From NCBI RefSeq assembly GCF_902706195.1, contig NZ_CACSJO010000011.1, positions 62,001 to 126,000 of the forward strand: a DNA stretch of 64,000 bases, written 5' to 3'. Source of the stretch: Novosphingobium sp. 18050. Lineage in GTDB: Bacteria; Pseudomonadota; Alphaproteobacteria; Sphingomonadales; Sphingomonadaceae. Below, in pieces: positions 46,455 through 55,794 of this stretch (its first letter is position 1; each line of letters starts with the position of its first letter). The notes under the pieces were generated by a model. It was given only the letters and a program-made list of their open reading frames with translations. It was not told the DNA's origin and ran no database searches. A program made the translations under genes and the position numbers.

Positions 46455-46579
46455 CCTGTGTCTCCTGAGACTGAATCTGGGCTGGCGATGCCGCCCTGTT
46501 CCGGATATTCAAGGGCGTAAGGTATACGCTCCGTGCGCACGTAATTCATTGCGCTCGTTTAGGTTCCGGAGGTCGGACC

Positions 46580-46960
46580 ATGAAATACACTTTTCCCCTG
46601 GGAACCTTGGGGGCAATCGCGGCTCTAGTGGGAACAGCGGGTACAGTTCAAGCTGAAACAATGATTTATGTCGCTGATGCCGATAGCCAGGAAGTTGGTG
46701 TCCTGACCCTTGATGAGACTTCCGGTCATCTGCGGCCTATCCAGCGGATCGCGGTGGGAGGCAATGGCATGGCCGTCAGCCCTGACCGTCGAATGCTTTA
46801 TGTAGGCTTGCGCTCCGCACCCTATTCGGTGGTCGGGCAGGAATCCAACGGCATGACCAGCTACGCCATCGACGGCTCCAGTGGCGAACTGACTCCTGTT
46901 TTTCACATCGCCATGGGTAAGAACCCCAACTGGATCGAAATAATAGACATCCCTGAATAA
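46580..46960 (+). pseudogene. Internally deleted beta-propeller lactonase
   Basis: A 126-residue exported product that joins the start and the end of a 6-phosphogluconolactonase-type propeller. The first blade (TMIYVADADSQEVGVLTLDE) and SPDRRMLYVGLRSAP are typical of the N-terminus. YAIDGSSGELTPVF and GKNPNWIEIIDIPE match the final blade of full-length proteins, which are about 350-370 residues. The frame is intact through the junction, so the gene looks like an in-frame deletion of about 240 codons. A single short propeller is unlikely to be an active lactonase, though a minimal folded product cannot be excluded. Confidence 0.7.
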
Positions 46961-47334
46961 CATCGCACTTCGCTCGACTCGCCCGAAGAGAAATGATGAA
47001 GCCATCGCGTAGAGTAGCCCCGCAACTTGTTGGCGGCGCCTTTATCGCGGCAGCATCGGGCAGCGCAGGCCGGGCGAGCGCACAAGTCCCAGACGAAGCC
47101 AAGACGAACCGCTGGAAATCGAAGCAGATACGCTAGCGGTAGGTCAGCCGATCATGTATGAACTAGCGGTTGGCGCCCCCCCCACGGCGCGGATGGCGTG
47201 ATGTAGTATTTCCGCCGTGAACTGACCGACACCATTCTTCATTGCGGAGCCGCGCAGGTTGCAGACCTGAACGGCACACACTTTCGGCATGCCTGAAATG
47301 GCCCGCCGGTCGTGGGACTAAAGAAAGAGCCGCC
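46961..47334. other. Spacer with a possible small exported ORF
   Basis: A short plus-strand ORF runs 46993-47136 (47 residues) with an Arg-rich start and a hydrophobic core (RRVAPQLVGGAFIAAASGSA) ending in ASAQ, like a signal peptide; it could be the remnant of an exported enzyme. A run of eight C lies near 47180. No other gene is seen before the GTG at 47335. Confidence 0.3.
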
Positions 47335-47952
47335 GTGACAACGCCTAGTTCTGAAGAATCCCTCCCCTTTCCGCCGACATCTGGACATCAGGACAAGACG
47401 TGGACCGTCGCCCGCCGCGCGCTTCTTGGAGGCCTGTTAGCAACGTCCACGCTGGCCGTGATAACCTGGGCCGCGCCGACACCCTCCCCCACGCCGGAGC
47501 GGGGAGCATTCATCGCCCTGTCGTCCCTTCTCGTCGGCCGTCAGACGTTGGATCCGGGACAGGCGGCGCGGTTGTTCGATGCGCTTTTGCAAGACGATCC
47601 GGCTTTTTCCCAAAAGACGGCCGGCCTGCTCTCCTTCATCAACGCCCGGTTGATCGCTCCGCTGGAGCTCCAGCGGCTGCTGGACGCGGAAAACTCGCCC
47701 TTTGCCACGCTGCCTCGAATAATCGTCACCGCATGGTGCCTGGGCATCGTCGGCACCGGCGATAAGGCGCGATGCCTTGCCTTCGAGACTGCCCTGAACG
47801 CGATCATCGTGGCCGATGTGCTCCGGCCGCCCACTTATGCCTATGGCGGCTATGGCAGTTGGGCGGCGCCCCCGCGAACGGTTTCGACGCAAGCCGCCGG
47901 CTCGATCGGCAAGCTTCCAGGCTCCCATGCAGAACGGATAACTCATGGCTGA
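47335..47952 (+). CDS. Sugar dehydrogenase complex small subunit
   Basis: A 205-residue protein of the gluconate 2-dehydrogenase subunit 3 / fructose dehydrogenase small-subunit type. A twin-arginine signal (TVARRALLGGLLATSTLAV, Arg27-Arg28) lies at the N-terminus. In homologues this subunit carries the signal that takes the flavin subunit through Tat. The middle shows FIALSSLLVGRQTLDPGQA, usual for the family. GTG 47335 was chosen; the frame upstream to 47242 has no family sequence. It overlaps the flavin subunit by eight bases. Confidence 0.85.
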   Translation: MTTPSSEESLPFPPTSGHQDKTWTVARRALLGGLLATSTLAVITWAAPTPSPTPERGAFIALSSLLVGRQTLDPGQAARLFDALLQDDPAFSQKTAGLLSFINARLIAPLELQRLLDAENSPFATLPRIIVTAWCLGIVGTGDKARCLAFETALNAIIVADVLRPPTYAYGGYGSWAAPPRTVSTQAAGSIGKLPGSHAERITHG

Positions 47953-49570
47953 TCAAGCGGCAGATTTCATCGTCATCGGCTCGGGCATCATGGGGTCGCT
48001 CGTGGCGCGCCGGTTGGCGGAATCGGGCGCTTCCGTGCTTATTCTCGAAGCCGGACCACGCGTTACGCGCGGCGAACTGGTCGCCCGGTTTCGCAATTCC
48101 CCGCGCCGCAGTGACTGGATGTCTCCTTATCCGCCATCGCCCTGGGCGCCGCATCCAGTCTATAAGCCGCAGGATAATGGCTATCTGGTCCAGGCCGGGC
48201 CCTATCCCTATCCAGCCGAATATATCCGGCAGGTCGGCGGCACGACATGGCATTGGGCGGCGCATGCCTGGCGCAACGTACCCAATGATTTCCGCATCAA
48301 GAGCCTCTATGATGTCGGCATAGACTGGCCCTTCTCCTACGACGAACTCGAGCCGTTCTATCAGCAGGCCGAAGAGCTGATGGGGGTGTCGGGCGCACCC
48401 AATACGGGCTCTCCGCGCGCGAAGCCTTTTCCCATGGAGCCCGTGGCCGAGCCTTTCGCCATGCGCCGCATCCGCGAACGACTGGCGGGCAGTTTCGACG
48501 TCGTCAGCAACACGACGGCGCGCAACAGCCGCAGCTATGACGGGCGGCCGCCCTGTTGCGGCAATAACAGCTGTCAGCCGATCTGCCCGATCGATGCGCA
48601 ATATCATGGCGGGATCGCAGCAGCTTCGGCAGAAGCGGCAGGCGCAAAACTGCTGCCGGACGCCAATGTCTTTCGGCTGGAGCATGATACCGCAGGTCGC
48701 ATCGTCGCGGCGCATTATTTTGATCCTGACAAGGGCGCGCATCGGGTTACCGGCGGCACCTTCATCGTCGCCGCCAATGGCATTGAAAGCCCCCGGTTGA
48801 TGCTGCTGTCCGCCAGCGACAAATATCCTGCCGGCCTGGCCAACAGCAGCGACATGATGGGGCGAAACCTGATGGATCACCCCAGCACATCGCTGACTTT
48901 CGACGCAGAAGATGCGCTGTGGCTCGGGCGCGGGCCGCAAAGCCCCAGTTCGATCAACACCATGCGAGACGGCACCTTCCGCCCGGACCACGCGCCCTAC
49001 CGGCTGGATTTCACCAATATCTCGCGGGTGGACAACGCCACGCGGGCGCTGATCAGCGCGGGCATATATGGCCCGGAATTCGAGAAACGCCTGCGTCAGA
49101 CCGCCGCCCACGAGATGAACGTAAAGACCGTGCTCGAGGTACTGCCCCATCCCGATCGGCGGGTCACCCTGTCCGACCAGAAGGATGCAATGGGGCTTCG
49201 CAAGCCACAGGTCCATTACGCGATCGATGATTACACCCGTCGCGGAAGTGCGAGCGGCAAGCGCGATTTTCAGCGCATCGCCGATCTGATGGGGGGCACT
49301 AACTTGCGCTTCAGCAAGGACGGGGACTATGCCAACAACCAGCATATCTGCGGCACGATGAGCATGGGTAACGATCCCCGAACATCGGTGTGCGATGGAT
49401 ATGGCCGGGCGCATGATCATGAGAATCTGTTCTTCGCCAGCACCGGCGTCCTGCCGACCTCCGGCACGTGCAATTCGACCGAAAACGGCGTCGCGGTAGC
49501 ACTGCGCAGCGTCCATCACATCCTTGGGGCGGTTGCGCCAGTCGCTGCCCGGAATGCGGTGTCGCTATGA
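47945..49570 (+). CDS. FAD- and Fe-S-containing sugar dehydrogenase, large subunit (GMC family)
   Basis: Catalytic subunit of 541 residues that oxidises a sugar or aldonate in the periplasm and passes electrons to the cytochrome subunit. The FAD-binding GSGIMG motif is at 12-17 and GGTTWHWAAHAWR is a GMC signature. A Cys cluster, PPCCGNNSCQPICPID, fits the 3Fe-4S site of FAD-glucose/fructose dehydrogenases. The C-terminal active site has QHICGTMSMG and TSGTCNSTENGVAVALR. It has no signal of its own, consistent with Tat hitch-hiking on the small subunit. Whether it prefers glucose, gluconate, fructose or a uronate cannot be read from sequence. Confidence 0.92.
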   Translation: MADQAADFIVIGSGIMGSLVARRLAESGASVLILEAGPRVTRGELVARFRNSPRRSDWMSPYPPSPWAPHPVYKPQDNGYLVQAGPYPYPAEYIRQVGGTTWHWAAHAWRNVPNDFRIKSLYDVGIDWPFSYDELEPFYQQAEELMGVSGAPNTGSPRAKPFPMEPVAEPFAMRRIRERLAGSFDVVSNTTARNSRSYDGRPPCCGNNSCQPICPIDAQYHGGIAAASAEAAGAKLLPDANVFRLEHDTAGRIVAAHYFDPDKGAHRVTGGTFIVAANGIESPRLMLLSASDKYPAGLANSSDMMGRNLMDHPSTSLTFDAEDALWLGRGPQSPSSINTMRDGTFRPDHAPYRLDFTNISRVDNATRALISAGIYGPEFEKRLRQTAAHEMNVKTVLEVLPHPDRRVTLSDQKDAMGLRKPQVHYAIDDYTRRGSASGKRDFQRIADLMGGTNLRFSKDGDYANNQHICGTMSMGNDPRTSVCDGYGRAHDHENLFFASTGVLPTSGTCNSTENGVAVALRSVHHILGAVAPVAARNAVSL

Positions 49571-50991
49571 AAAGGTCAGGTTATCCGAAGATGCGTATCC
49601 AGGCTCTTTTGATCCTGGTCGCCTTGCTGGCCCCTCCCCTCTCACCGGCGCGGGCAGCGGACGATGCAGAGGTGAAACGGGGAGGCTATCTGGCCATCGC
49701 GAGCGATTGCACAGCCTGCCACACGGCACCCGGTGGGCAGCCGATGGCCGGCGGCCTGCGGATGGCGAGTCCGCTCGGAACGATCGTCTCCACCAACATC
49801 AGCCCGTCCCAGGAGCATGGCATCGGACGATATAGCTTTGCCCAGTTCGATCGCGCCGTGCGGCACGGCATTCGCGGCGATGGGGCCCGTCTTTACCCGG
49901 CCATGCCCTATACCGCTTATGCCAAGCTGACCGATCAGGACATGCTTGCGCTTTACGCCTATTTCATGACGGCGGTGAGGCCCGTGGAAACGTCGCCGGA
50001 ACATACCCGCCTGCCGTTTCCCTTCAACATGCGGCTGTCGATGGCGGGATGGAACATACTGTTTCTGGACAGCGGCACCTTCGTATCCGACCCGAAGCAC
50101 ACCAGCGAATGGAACCGCGGCGCTTATCTGGTTCAGGGCGCCGCCCATTGCGGCAGCTGCCACACGCCCCGCGGCTTCCTGATGCAGGAGAAGTCCGGTC
50201 AGCCAATGGCGGGATCGGCGCTCGGCGGTTGGTTTGCGCCCAACATCACATCGGACGCCATCAGCGGCATAGGCGGCTGGAGCGTCGAGGAACTCACCAC
50301 CTATCTGCGCACCGGACATGCCCCCGGCAAGGCCCAGGCTGCAGGCCCCATGGCGGAGGCCATCGACGCAAGTCTGCGCCATATGAACGAGGCGGACCTG
50401 CGAGCGATAGCAGTCTATCTCAAATCGGTGGCGCCGGTGCGTAACAGTGCCGACAGCCGCCCGGCTTTCGCGTGGGGAACCGCCGGCGACGATCTACCCT
50501 CGATCCGCGGGGTCGGCCTGCCTGGAAATCTCGACGAAATGACCGGCCCGCAACTGTATGACGCGCATTGCGCATCCTGCCATCAGTCCCAAGGCCAAGG
50601 CAGCTTCGACGGCGCTTTGCCCTCGCTGTTCCACAACGCGGCCCTGGGGCGTTCACGCGCCGACAATCTGGTGATGGTCATATTGAACGGCCTGCGTCGG
50701 CACCCCGATGTGAATATGCCCGCCTTCGGCCACGCGCTTTCCGACATACAATTGGCAACTCTCTCCAATTATCTGACTTCGAAATGGGGTAATCCGCAAA
50801 CGCAGATCACCGCCAAGGAAATCGGGACCCTGCGGGCGGGCGGGGCACCCAGCCCACTGCTGCTTCTGGCGCGCGGCGGCATGCTGCTGATCGCCATCCT
50901 GCTCATCGTCGCACTCGTCTGGTGGCAATATCGCCGCCTATCGAAGCGACAGCCTCAGGCCATCGACCCCGCCCATACGCCCGGAGAATAG
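49567..50991 (+). CDS. Triheme cytochrome c subunit of the sugar dehydrogenase
   Basis: Electron-transfer subunit of 474 residues. The Sec signal ends near residue 30. Three haem-binding CxxCH motifs are present, starting at residues 48 (CTACH), 195 (CGSCH) and 335 (CASCH). A C-terminal membrane anchor (LLLLARGGMLLIAILLIVAL, about 427-455) fixes it to the inner membrane, where it would reduce ubiquinone. The ATG at 49567 overlaps the flavin-subunit stop (ATGA). The architecture matches gluconate and fructose dehydrogenase cytochromes. Confidence 0.94.
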   Translation: MKRSGYPKMRIQALLILVALLAPPLSPARAADDAEVKRGGYLAIASDCTACHTAPGGQPMAGGLRMASPLGTIVSTNISPSQEHGIGRYSFAQFDRAVRHGIRGDGARLYPAMPYTAYAKLTDQDMLALYAYFMTAVRPVETSPEHTRLPFPFNMRLSMAGWNILFLDSGTFVSDPKHTSEWNRGAYLVQGAAHCGSCHTPRGFLMQEKSGQPMAGSALGGWFAPNITSDAISGIGGWSVEELTTYLRTGHAPGKAQAAGPMAEAIDASLRHMNEADLRAIAVYLKSVAPVRNSADSRPAFAWGTAGDDLPSIRGVGLPGNLDEMTGPQLYDAHCASCHQSQGQGSFDGALPSLFHNAALGRSRADNLVMVILNGLRRHPDVNMPAFGHALSDIQLATLSNYLTSKWGNPQTQITAKEIGTLRAGGAPSPLLLLARGGMLLIAILLIVALVWWQYRRLSKRQPQAIDPAHTPGE

Positions 50992-51076
50992 GCATGGCGA
51001 ACGGCCCGACTCGCTTTGCACTAGCGGCCCAGCACAGCCATCGAGCGGCGGCATCGCCGGGTCCGTCGCCACCGGC

Positions 51077-52429
51077 ATGCACGGCTCCGGCACCATGATG
51101 ACGAAAGTCTTGTCTGCCCGCATTTTCTACCCGGCGGTCGCCTGTCTATTGACCGCCTGCCTGTTCGCGAAACCATTACCAGCGGCAAGCCACAGTCCAT
51201 TCGCATCGCAAGAGGCAGATGACACTGTCGCACCTGCTTTCCCCGAAATTGATTCGCAGCGAGAACGTCCGGCGGCGACGGTCGATCCGTTCTTCAATTT
51301 CGTAACGGAATCAGCCTGGAATCCAATCGGGGGGCGCAAGGAAGGCACCGCCTACAACCAGCAGGTCGACTTCGGCGCCAACGTCGATCTGGACACGCTG
51401 CTCGGGGTTCCCGACACGAAGTTCCACCTACGACTTTCAGACCGCGTCGGGCAAAGCCTCTCGCTCAATGCAATCGGCAGCGATTTCAGCGCACAGGAAA
51501 TCTACGGTGCCGGCCAGACGTTCCGCCTCTCGATCATGAATGTGTCGCATGCCTTCGCTGGCGCGCCCATCGTCGCAAAAATCGGCTGGTCGCCATTGGG
51601 TTCGGATTTCCAGACCAGCGACGGGTGCGGGTTTCAGATCAATTTCTTCTGCGGCCATGCCAATGTGCTGACAAAGAATAGTGGCGCACATAATTTTCCA
51701 ACGGGCGACTGGAACGTCTAGGTGAAGGGTCAGTTACGGCCGAACCTGACGCTCGCCACGGGCCTGTACCGGATCAATCCTGAAGCCAGTGAGACGGGCC
51801 ATGGCTTTGACCTGTCGTTCAAGGGGACCGGCTTCATCAGACCCTTGGAACTTGTCTGGCGCTCGCCGACCAAGCAGTCGGGACGCACCGAAATCAAGCT
51901 GGGCGGCTACTACAACACTTCGCAAACGCCAGACGTCTTTACCGACGTAAATGGAAAGCCGGCAGGCATTACCCGCGACCCGTTTGAAGAACGCGACGGC
52001 CGCTGGGGCGGGTACCTCCAGGCCAAGTCGATGATTTATCGTGAAGCAGATAACCCTTCCTGCGGAATTGTCATATTCGGAATAATTGTCGTGGGTGATC
52101 CGCACACAGCGAAATATGGTCACTCTTTCGCACTTGGCGCCAGATATCAGGGCACATTTCCAGGCCGAGACAAGGATTCCATTTCATTTATAATTGGCAG
52201 GGCTGACATTAACGGTCGCCTGACCGCCTATCAGCGCGACCTCAATGTCATGGCGATACCTAAGATCGCGCCCCAGACAGCGGAAACACTTGCCGAAATC
52301 AGCTACAATACTCAGCTAACCGAGACATTCGCGGTTCGCCCCAATATTCAATATTTTTCCAGGCCAGGCGGAAGAGGAGACATTCCGGCGGCATTGGTTT
52401 TCGGCTTTACCACAAGACTGTCTCTTTGA
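51077..52429 (+). pseudogene. OprB-type carbohydrate porin split by an amber codon
   Basis: A porin of about 450 codons with one in-frame TAG at 51719-51721, after HNFPTGDWNV; the frame continues directly as KGQLRPNLTLATGLYRINPE. In the intact paralogue at 52547 the matching segment (QWGARAKVYV) is continuous. The amber fits a single TGG-to-TAG change, since a Trp is expected here. N-terminal signal residues, the Cys pair DGCGFQINFFCGHANV and the C-terminal strand GDIPAALVFGFTTRLSL are otherwise preserved. Natural suppression or a sequencing error are alternatives. It probably once imported the sugar used by the upstream dehydrogenase. Confidence 0.8.
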
Positions 52430-52546
52430 CATACCACAAATCCAAATAAACGCATCAAGACGTGATGTAACCGGAACATCAATTTCATGATGAACAACGA
52501 ATTTTCAGAGGCACTGTCGCTGAAGTTCAGTTCAAGGAATTGATTT

Positions 52547-53854
52547 ATGAGAGAATTGCTAAAATATATATGGCTTCTCTCGGCGACCTTGTTGCTATGG
52601 CCGGTGCTGGCTCATGCCGACGACCAGCCCAAGCCAGTGGACCAGAGACTGACGCAGGACTGGGGCGGGCTTAGGACGTCGTTGGAAGACAAGGGCGTGA
52701 AGGTAATGGCCCAATATCAGTCAGAGACCGCAGGCAATCCGGTGGGCGGCGAAAAACAGGCGGTGCGTTATACGCAGCAGATCGTCCTGTTCCTGACCGC
52801 CGATCTTGACCGATTGATAGGCGTAAAGGGGGGCTCATTCCGGTTCGCGATTGAAGATCGCAAGGGGAAAAGCCCGAGCAACGACGCTGTTGGAAATTAT
52901 TTCTCCGTTGAGCAGCTTTACGGGGCAGGAATGAATTTCCGTTTGTCGGAAATGAGTTACCAGCAGGATTTCAACGATGGGCGCGGGGAATTACAGGCCG
53001 GCTGGTTTCCGCTGGGCAATAATTTCGCGTTGAATCCCTATGGATGCTATTTCCAGAATAACGGGATTTGCGACAAGCCGATCGGAATTACTCAGGTCAG
53101 CCAAGGCGCGCATAATTTCCCGGTTGCGCAATGGGGCGCGCGCGCAAAAGTCTACGTCGCCAAGGACATATATGTCACCGGGGGCGTGTTTCAGGTTAAC
53201 CCGCACCTTTCCGATCCGGACCATGGCTTCAATCTAAGTTTCAGCAGCACAGGCGTGATCATGCCGTATGAAATCGCATGGACCCCAAAATTAGGCCGGG
53301 ACGAACTGCCCGGTGAATATAAGGTCGGCGGGTTCTACAACACCGCGCCCGTTTCCGATCTGCGGCTCGACATCAACAGACAACCGGTCGCGGTGACTGG
53401 ACAACCGTTCCTCCAGCACAGCCCCGTCTCGAGCTATTACGTCATGGCGAACCAGATGCTGTTCCGCGAAAGCCCCGGTTCAAAGCGTGGCCTCGCCGTC
53501 TTTGCCACATACGTATGGGGCGATCCGAAAGTGTCGCAACTGGCAAAGGCGTGGGAGTTCGGCGCCGTGTATCAGAGAGGACCGTTCCACCGCGACGAGG
53601 ATTATATCGGTGTTGTAATTGCGTCAGGGAGTTTCAGCCGGCGGTTGCGGCAATATGAGATGGAGCTCGCCACCGTGATGCCTAATGCACCGGGCGTGCA
53701 AACATCTGAGAAAATTGTAGAGATCGACTATAACTTCCAAGCGGCGCCGTGGCTGGCGCTGCGTCCCGGCGCGCAATACATCGTCCGCCCCTTCGGCACC
53801 GGGGACATTCCCGACGCGGTGATTCTGGGCCTGGACGTGACCGTCAATTTTTAA
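52547..53854 (+). CDS. OprB-family carbohydrate-selective porin
   Basis: Outer-membrane porin of 435 residues for sugar entry. A signal peptide ends at AHADDQ. The family pattern is clear: LTQDWGGLRTSLEDKGV at the N-terminus, a constriction-loop Cys pair in NPYGCYFQNNGICDKP, YKVGGFYNTAPVSDL and a final LRPGAQYIVRPFGTGDIPDA with a terminal Phe. AAGGA precedes the ATG. It lies downstream of the dehydrogenase operon next to the broken paralogue, so it probably now carries the porin role alone. Confidence 0.93.
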   Translation: MRELLKYIWLLSATLLLWPVLAHADDQPKPVDQRLTQDWGGLRTSLEDKGVKVMAQYQSETAGNPVGGEKQAVRYTQQIVLFLTADLDRLIGVKGGSFRFAIEDRKGKSPSNDAVGNYFSVEQLYGAGMNFRLSEMSYQQDFNDGRGELQAGWFPLGNNFALNPYGCYFQNNGICDKPIGITQVSQGAHNFPVAQWGARAKVYVAKDIYVTGGVFQVNPHLSDPDHGFNLSFSSTGVIMPYEIAWTPKLGRDELPGEYKVGGFYNTAPVSDLRLDINRQPVAVTGQPFLQHSPVSSYYVMANQMLFRESPGSKRGLAVFATYVWGDPKVSQLAKAWEFGAVYQRGPFHRDEDYIGVVIASGSFSRRLRQYEMELATVMPNAPGVQTSEKIVEIDYNFQAAPWLALRPGAQYIVRPFGTGDIPDAVILGLDVTVNF

Positions 53855-53949
53855 CCGCCCGGAACCCCAGCGGCCTGAGGTGGTGGCGCCTTGTCGGACA
53901 GTCCGGCGGCGAAGTGAAGCCAATCCCGGATGTGATTATGCCGCCAATT

Positions 53950-54129
53950 CTAGAGCGTTGATCCACCCGTAGGCATCTGCAGGGGGGGGCGCCCTTCTAG
54001 CCCAAAGCGGGGTCGCCGGGTTTTATAAGTGGCCATCCACCGGCTCAGGCCAGCGCGCAACCCCCATCCCGTCTCGAAGGCATGCAGATAGACACGCTCA
54101 TATTTGAGTGAGCGCCACAGACGCTCGGG
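53950..54129 (-). mobile_element. IS3-family transposase C-terminal remnant
   Basis: A 59-codon frame ending at TAG (53950-53952) reads ERLWRSLKYERVYLHAFETG, then LRAGLSRWMATYKTRRP and FGLEGRPP. This is the C-terminal end of an IS2/IS51-group IS3 OrfB transposase. The N-terminal side is lost at 54129. It belongs to a different IS3 subgroup from the fragment at 31606-31757. The remaining gap (53855-53949 and 54130-54375) has no supported gene. It marks the right border of the sugar-oxidation block. Confidence 0.78.
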
Positions 54130-54375
54130 GTGTGGCTACGACGGGGACCACATTCGAGCCTAACCGCCAAGGCACCGGATCAAGCTGTATTTGGACAGCC
54201 TGCCGGTGATGATGGCAGCATGAATTTGTCAACCGATCCGGGGTGTCATTTCAGTCGAGCTATGCCCTCCCTGCATGGCGCCCCGGATTAGCAGATCGTT
54301 CAAATCGAGACAGAGGTGCATTTCCTTGAACGATTTTTAAGCATAATATGCTTTTACCGAATAATTCCCATTAGT

Positions 54376-55707
54376 TCACTTCGACATCGCCGAAATCACA
54401 GAGATGGAAAGCGCCGAAACGCCGACCTTAACCGCCTTCATAGCGTCCGGTGCGAAGAAAGGGGAGTGGTTGCTGGGCACCGGCTCGCCGCGCCGCTTAT
54501 AATCTTCGATCAGGGCGGCGTCGAAGCCGCCGATCATCATGTAAACCGAAGGGATACCGGCTTCGACGAAAGCGGAGTAATCTTCGCTACCCGAGGATCC
54601 TGGCGCGCTGAGGGGAATGACGACCACTTCGTCTCCGCCTGCACGCCGAAGCGCGTCGGCGGTCTTGGCGGTTAGCGCCGTGTCGTTGAGAACGGACGCT
54701 GCCCCTACGAGATGGCGAATTTCCGGTGAAGGAGCCTTCAAGGCTGCGGCAGATGCGTCAGCGGTGCGCTTCACACCGTCGAGCAGAAGTTCGCGCACCT
54801 TGGGGCTGAACGAGCGCATGCTCAACTGGAGCCGGGCCTCGTCGGGAATGATATTGCCTACCGAACCGGCCTGAAACACGCCAACCGTTACAACACCGAA
54901 CTCTGCAGGATCCTTTTCGCGGCTGATCACGGTTTGGACGTCGGTGACGAAGCGCGACGCCTCGATAATCGGATCGATCGTGGTTTGCGGCATTGAGCCA
55001 TGCCCTCCCCGACCCTTGAAAATGATTTCGAGGCCGTCGACGGCGGACGTAGCAGCGCCCTCCTTAATCGTTATGGTTCCCGTGGGCGAAGTCGAGACGT
55101 GTGCCGCAAAGCCATAGTCCGGCTTAGGAAAGCGGCTGAGGAATCCGTCCTTGATCATGGCATCGGCGCCGGAGACCAATTCTTCGGCAGGCTGCCCAAC
55201 AAACATCAAGGTTCCGTGCCACTGGTCCTTCACTTTCAGCAGCGCCTCGGCAGTGCCGATCCACCATGTCATGTGAACATCGTGCCCACATGCGTGAGTG
55301 ACGAACGTCGGCTTGCCATTGTATTCGGTCTTGACGCGGCTGGCATAAGGCAAGCCGGTCTTTTCCTCCATCGGGAGGCCGTCCAGGTCGGTCCGGACCA
55401 TCACCGTGGGGCCATCCCCATTGCGGTAGATTGCGACTACGCCGGTGCCGCCCACCTTCTCGGTGACTTCAAACCCCAGCTTGCGCATCCTGTTCGCCAA
55501 CAATGCAGCCGTACGCAGTTCTTTGAAACCTAGCTCGGGATGTTCATGAAGATCCTTGTACAGGGCGTCGAGTGCAGGTGTCATTCGATCGACCTGGGCG
55601 TCGATGGCAATCCGAGTGGCCGCAGGATCAAACGGCCGCGCGGAGACCGATGCCGGGACGAGACAAACCCCAACCAACAAGGCACGGGCGAACGCTTTCA
55701 AGATCAT
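54376..55707 (-). CDS. Exported M20 family aminoacylase/peptidase
   Basis: Metal-dependent amidohydrolase of 443 residues in the M20D group (IAA-amino acid hydrolase/N-acyl-amino acid deacylase). The signal peptide ends near ASVSARP. Motifs are DLHEHPELGFKE, the metal-binding THACGHDVHMTWW, the acidic GQPAEELVSGADAM, and the dimerisation part with KGRGGHGSMPQTTIDPI. It removes an acyl or conjugated group from an amino acid or dipeptide. Last gene of the minus-strand run that starts with ornithine cyclodeaminase, 87 bases after the TonB receptor. The exact conjugate is unknown. Confidence 0.9.
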   Translation of the reverse strand: MILKAFARALLVGVCLVPASVSARPFDPAATRIAIDAQVDRMTPALDALYKDLHEHPELGFKELRTAALLANRMRKLGFEVTEKVGGTGVVAIYRNGDGPTVMVRTDLDGLPMEEKTGLPYASRVKTEYNGKPTFVTHACGHDVHMTWWIGTAEALLKVKDQWHGTLMFVGQPAEELVSGADAMIKDGFLSRFPKPDYGFAAHVSTSPTGTITIKEGAATSAVDGLEIIFKGRGGHGSMPQTTIDPIIEASRFVTDVQTVISREKDPAEFGVVTVGVFQAGSVGNIIPDEARLQLSMRSFSPKVRELLLDGVKRTADASAAALKAPSPEIRHLVGAASVLNDTALTAKTADALRRAGGDEVVVIPLSAPGSSGSEDYSAFVEAGIPSVYMMIGGFDAALIEDYKRRGEPVPSNHSPFFAPDAMKAVKVGVSALSISVISAMSK

Positions 55708-55794
55708 GTCAAACTCTCAATGGTAGTCCGCAGACGGTCCAGGCATTGCCGGAAGAAGTCGGGAGCGGGAAATAAATTTCCCGCTCCCTTAAGC

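Noticed and set aside
47804..49519. 571-codon minus-strand open frame opposite the sugar dehydrogenase
   Set aside because: The FAD, Cys-cluster and active-site motifs are all on the plus strand; this is a shadow frame.
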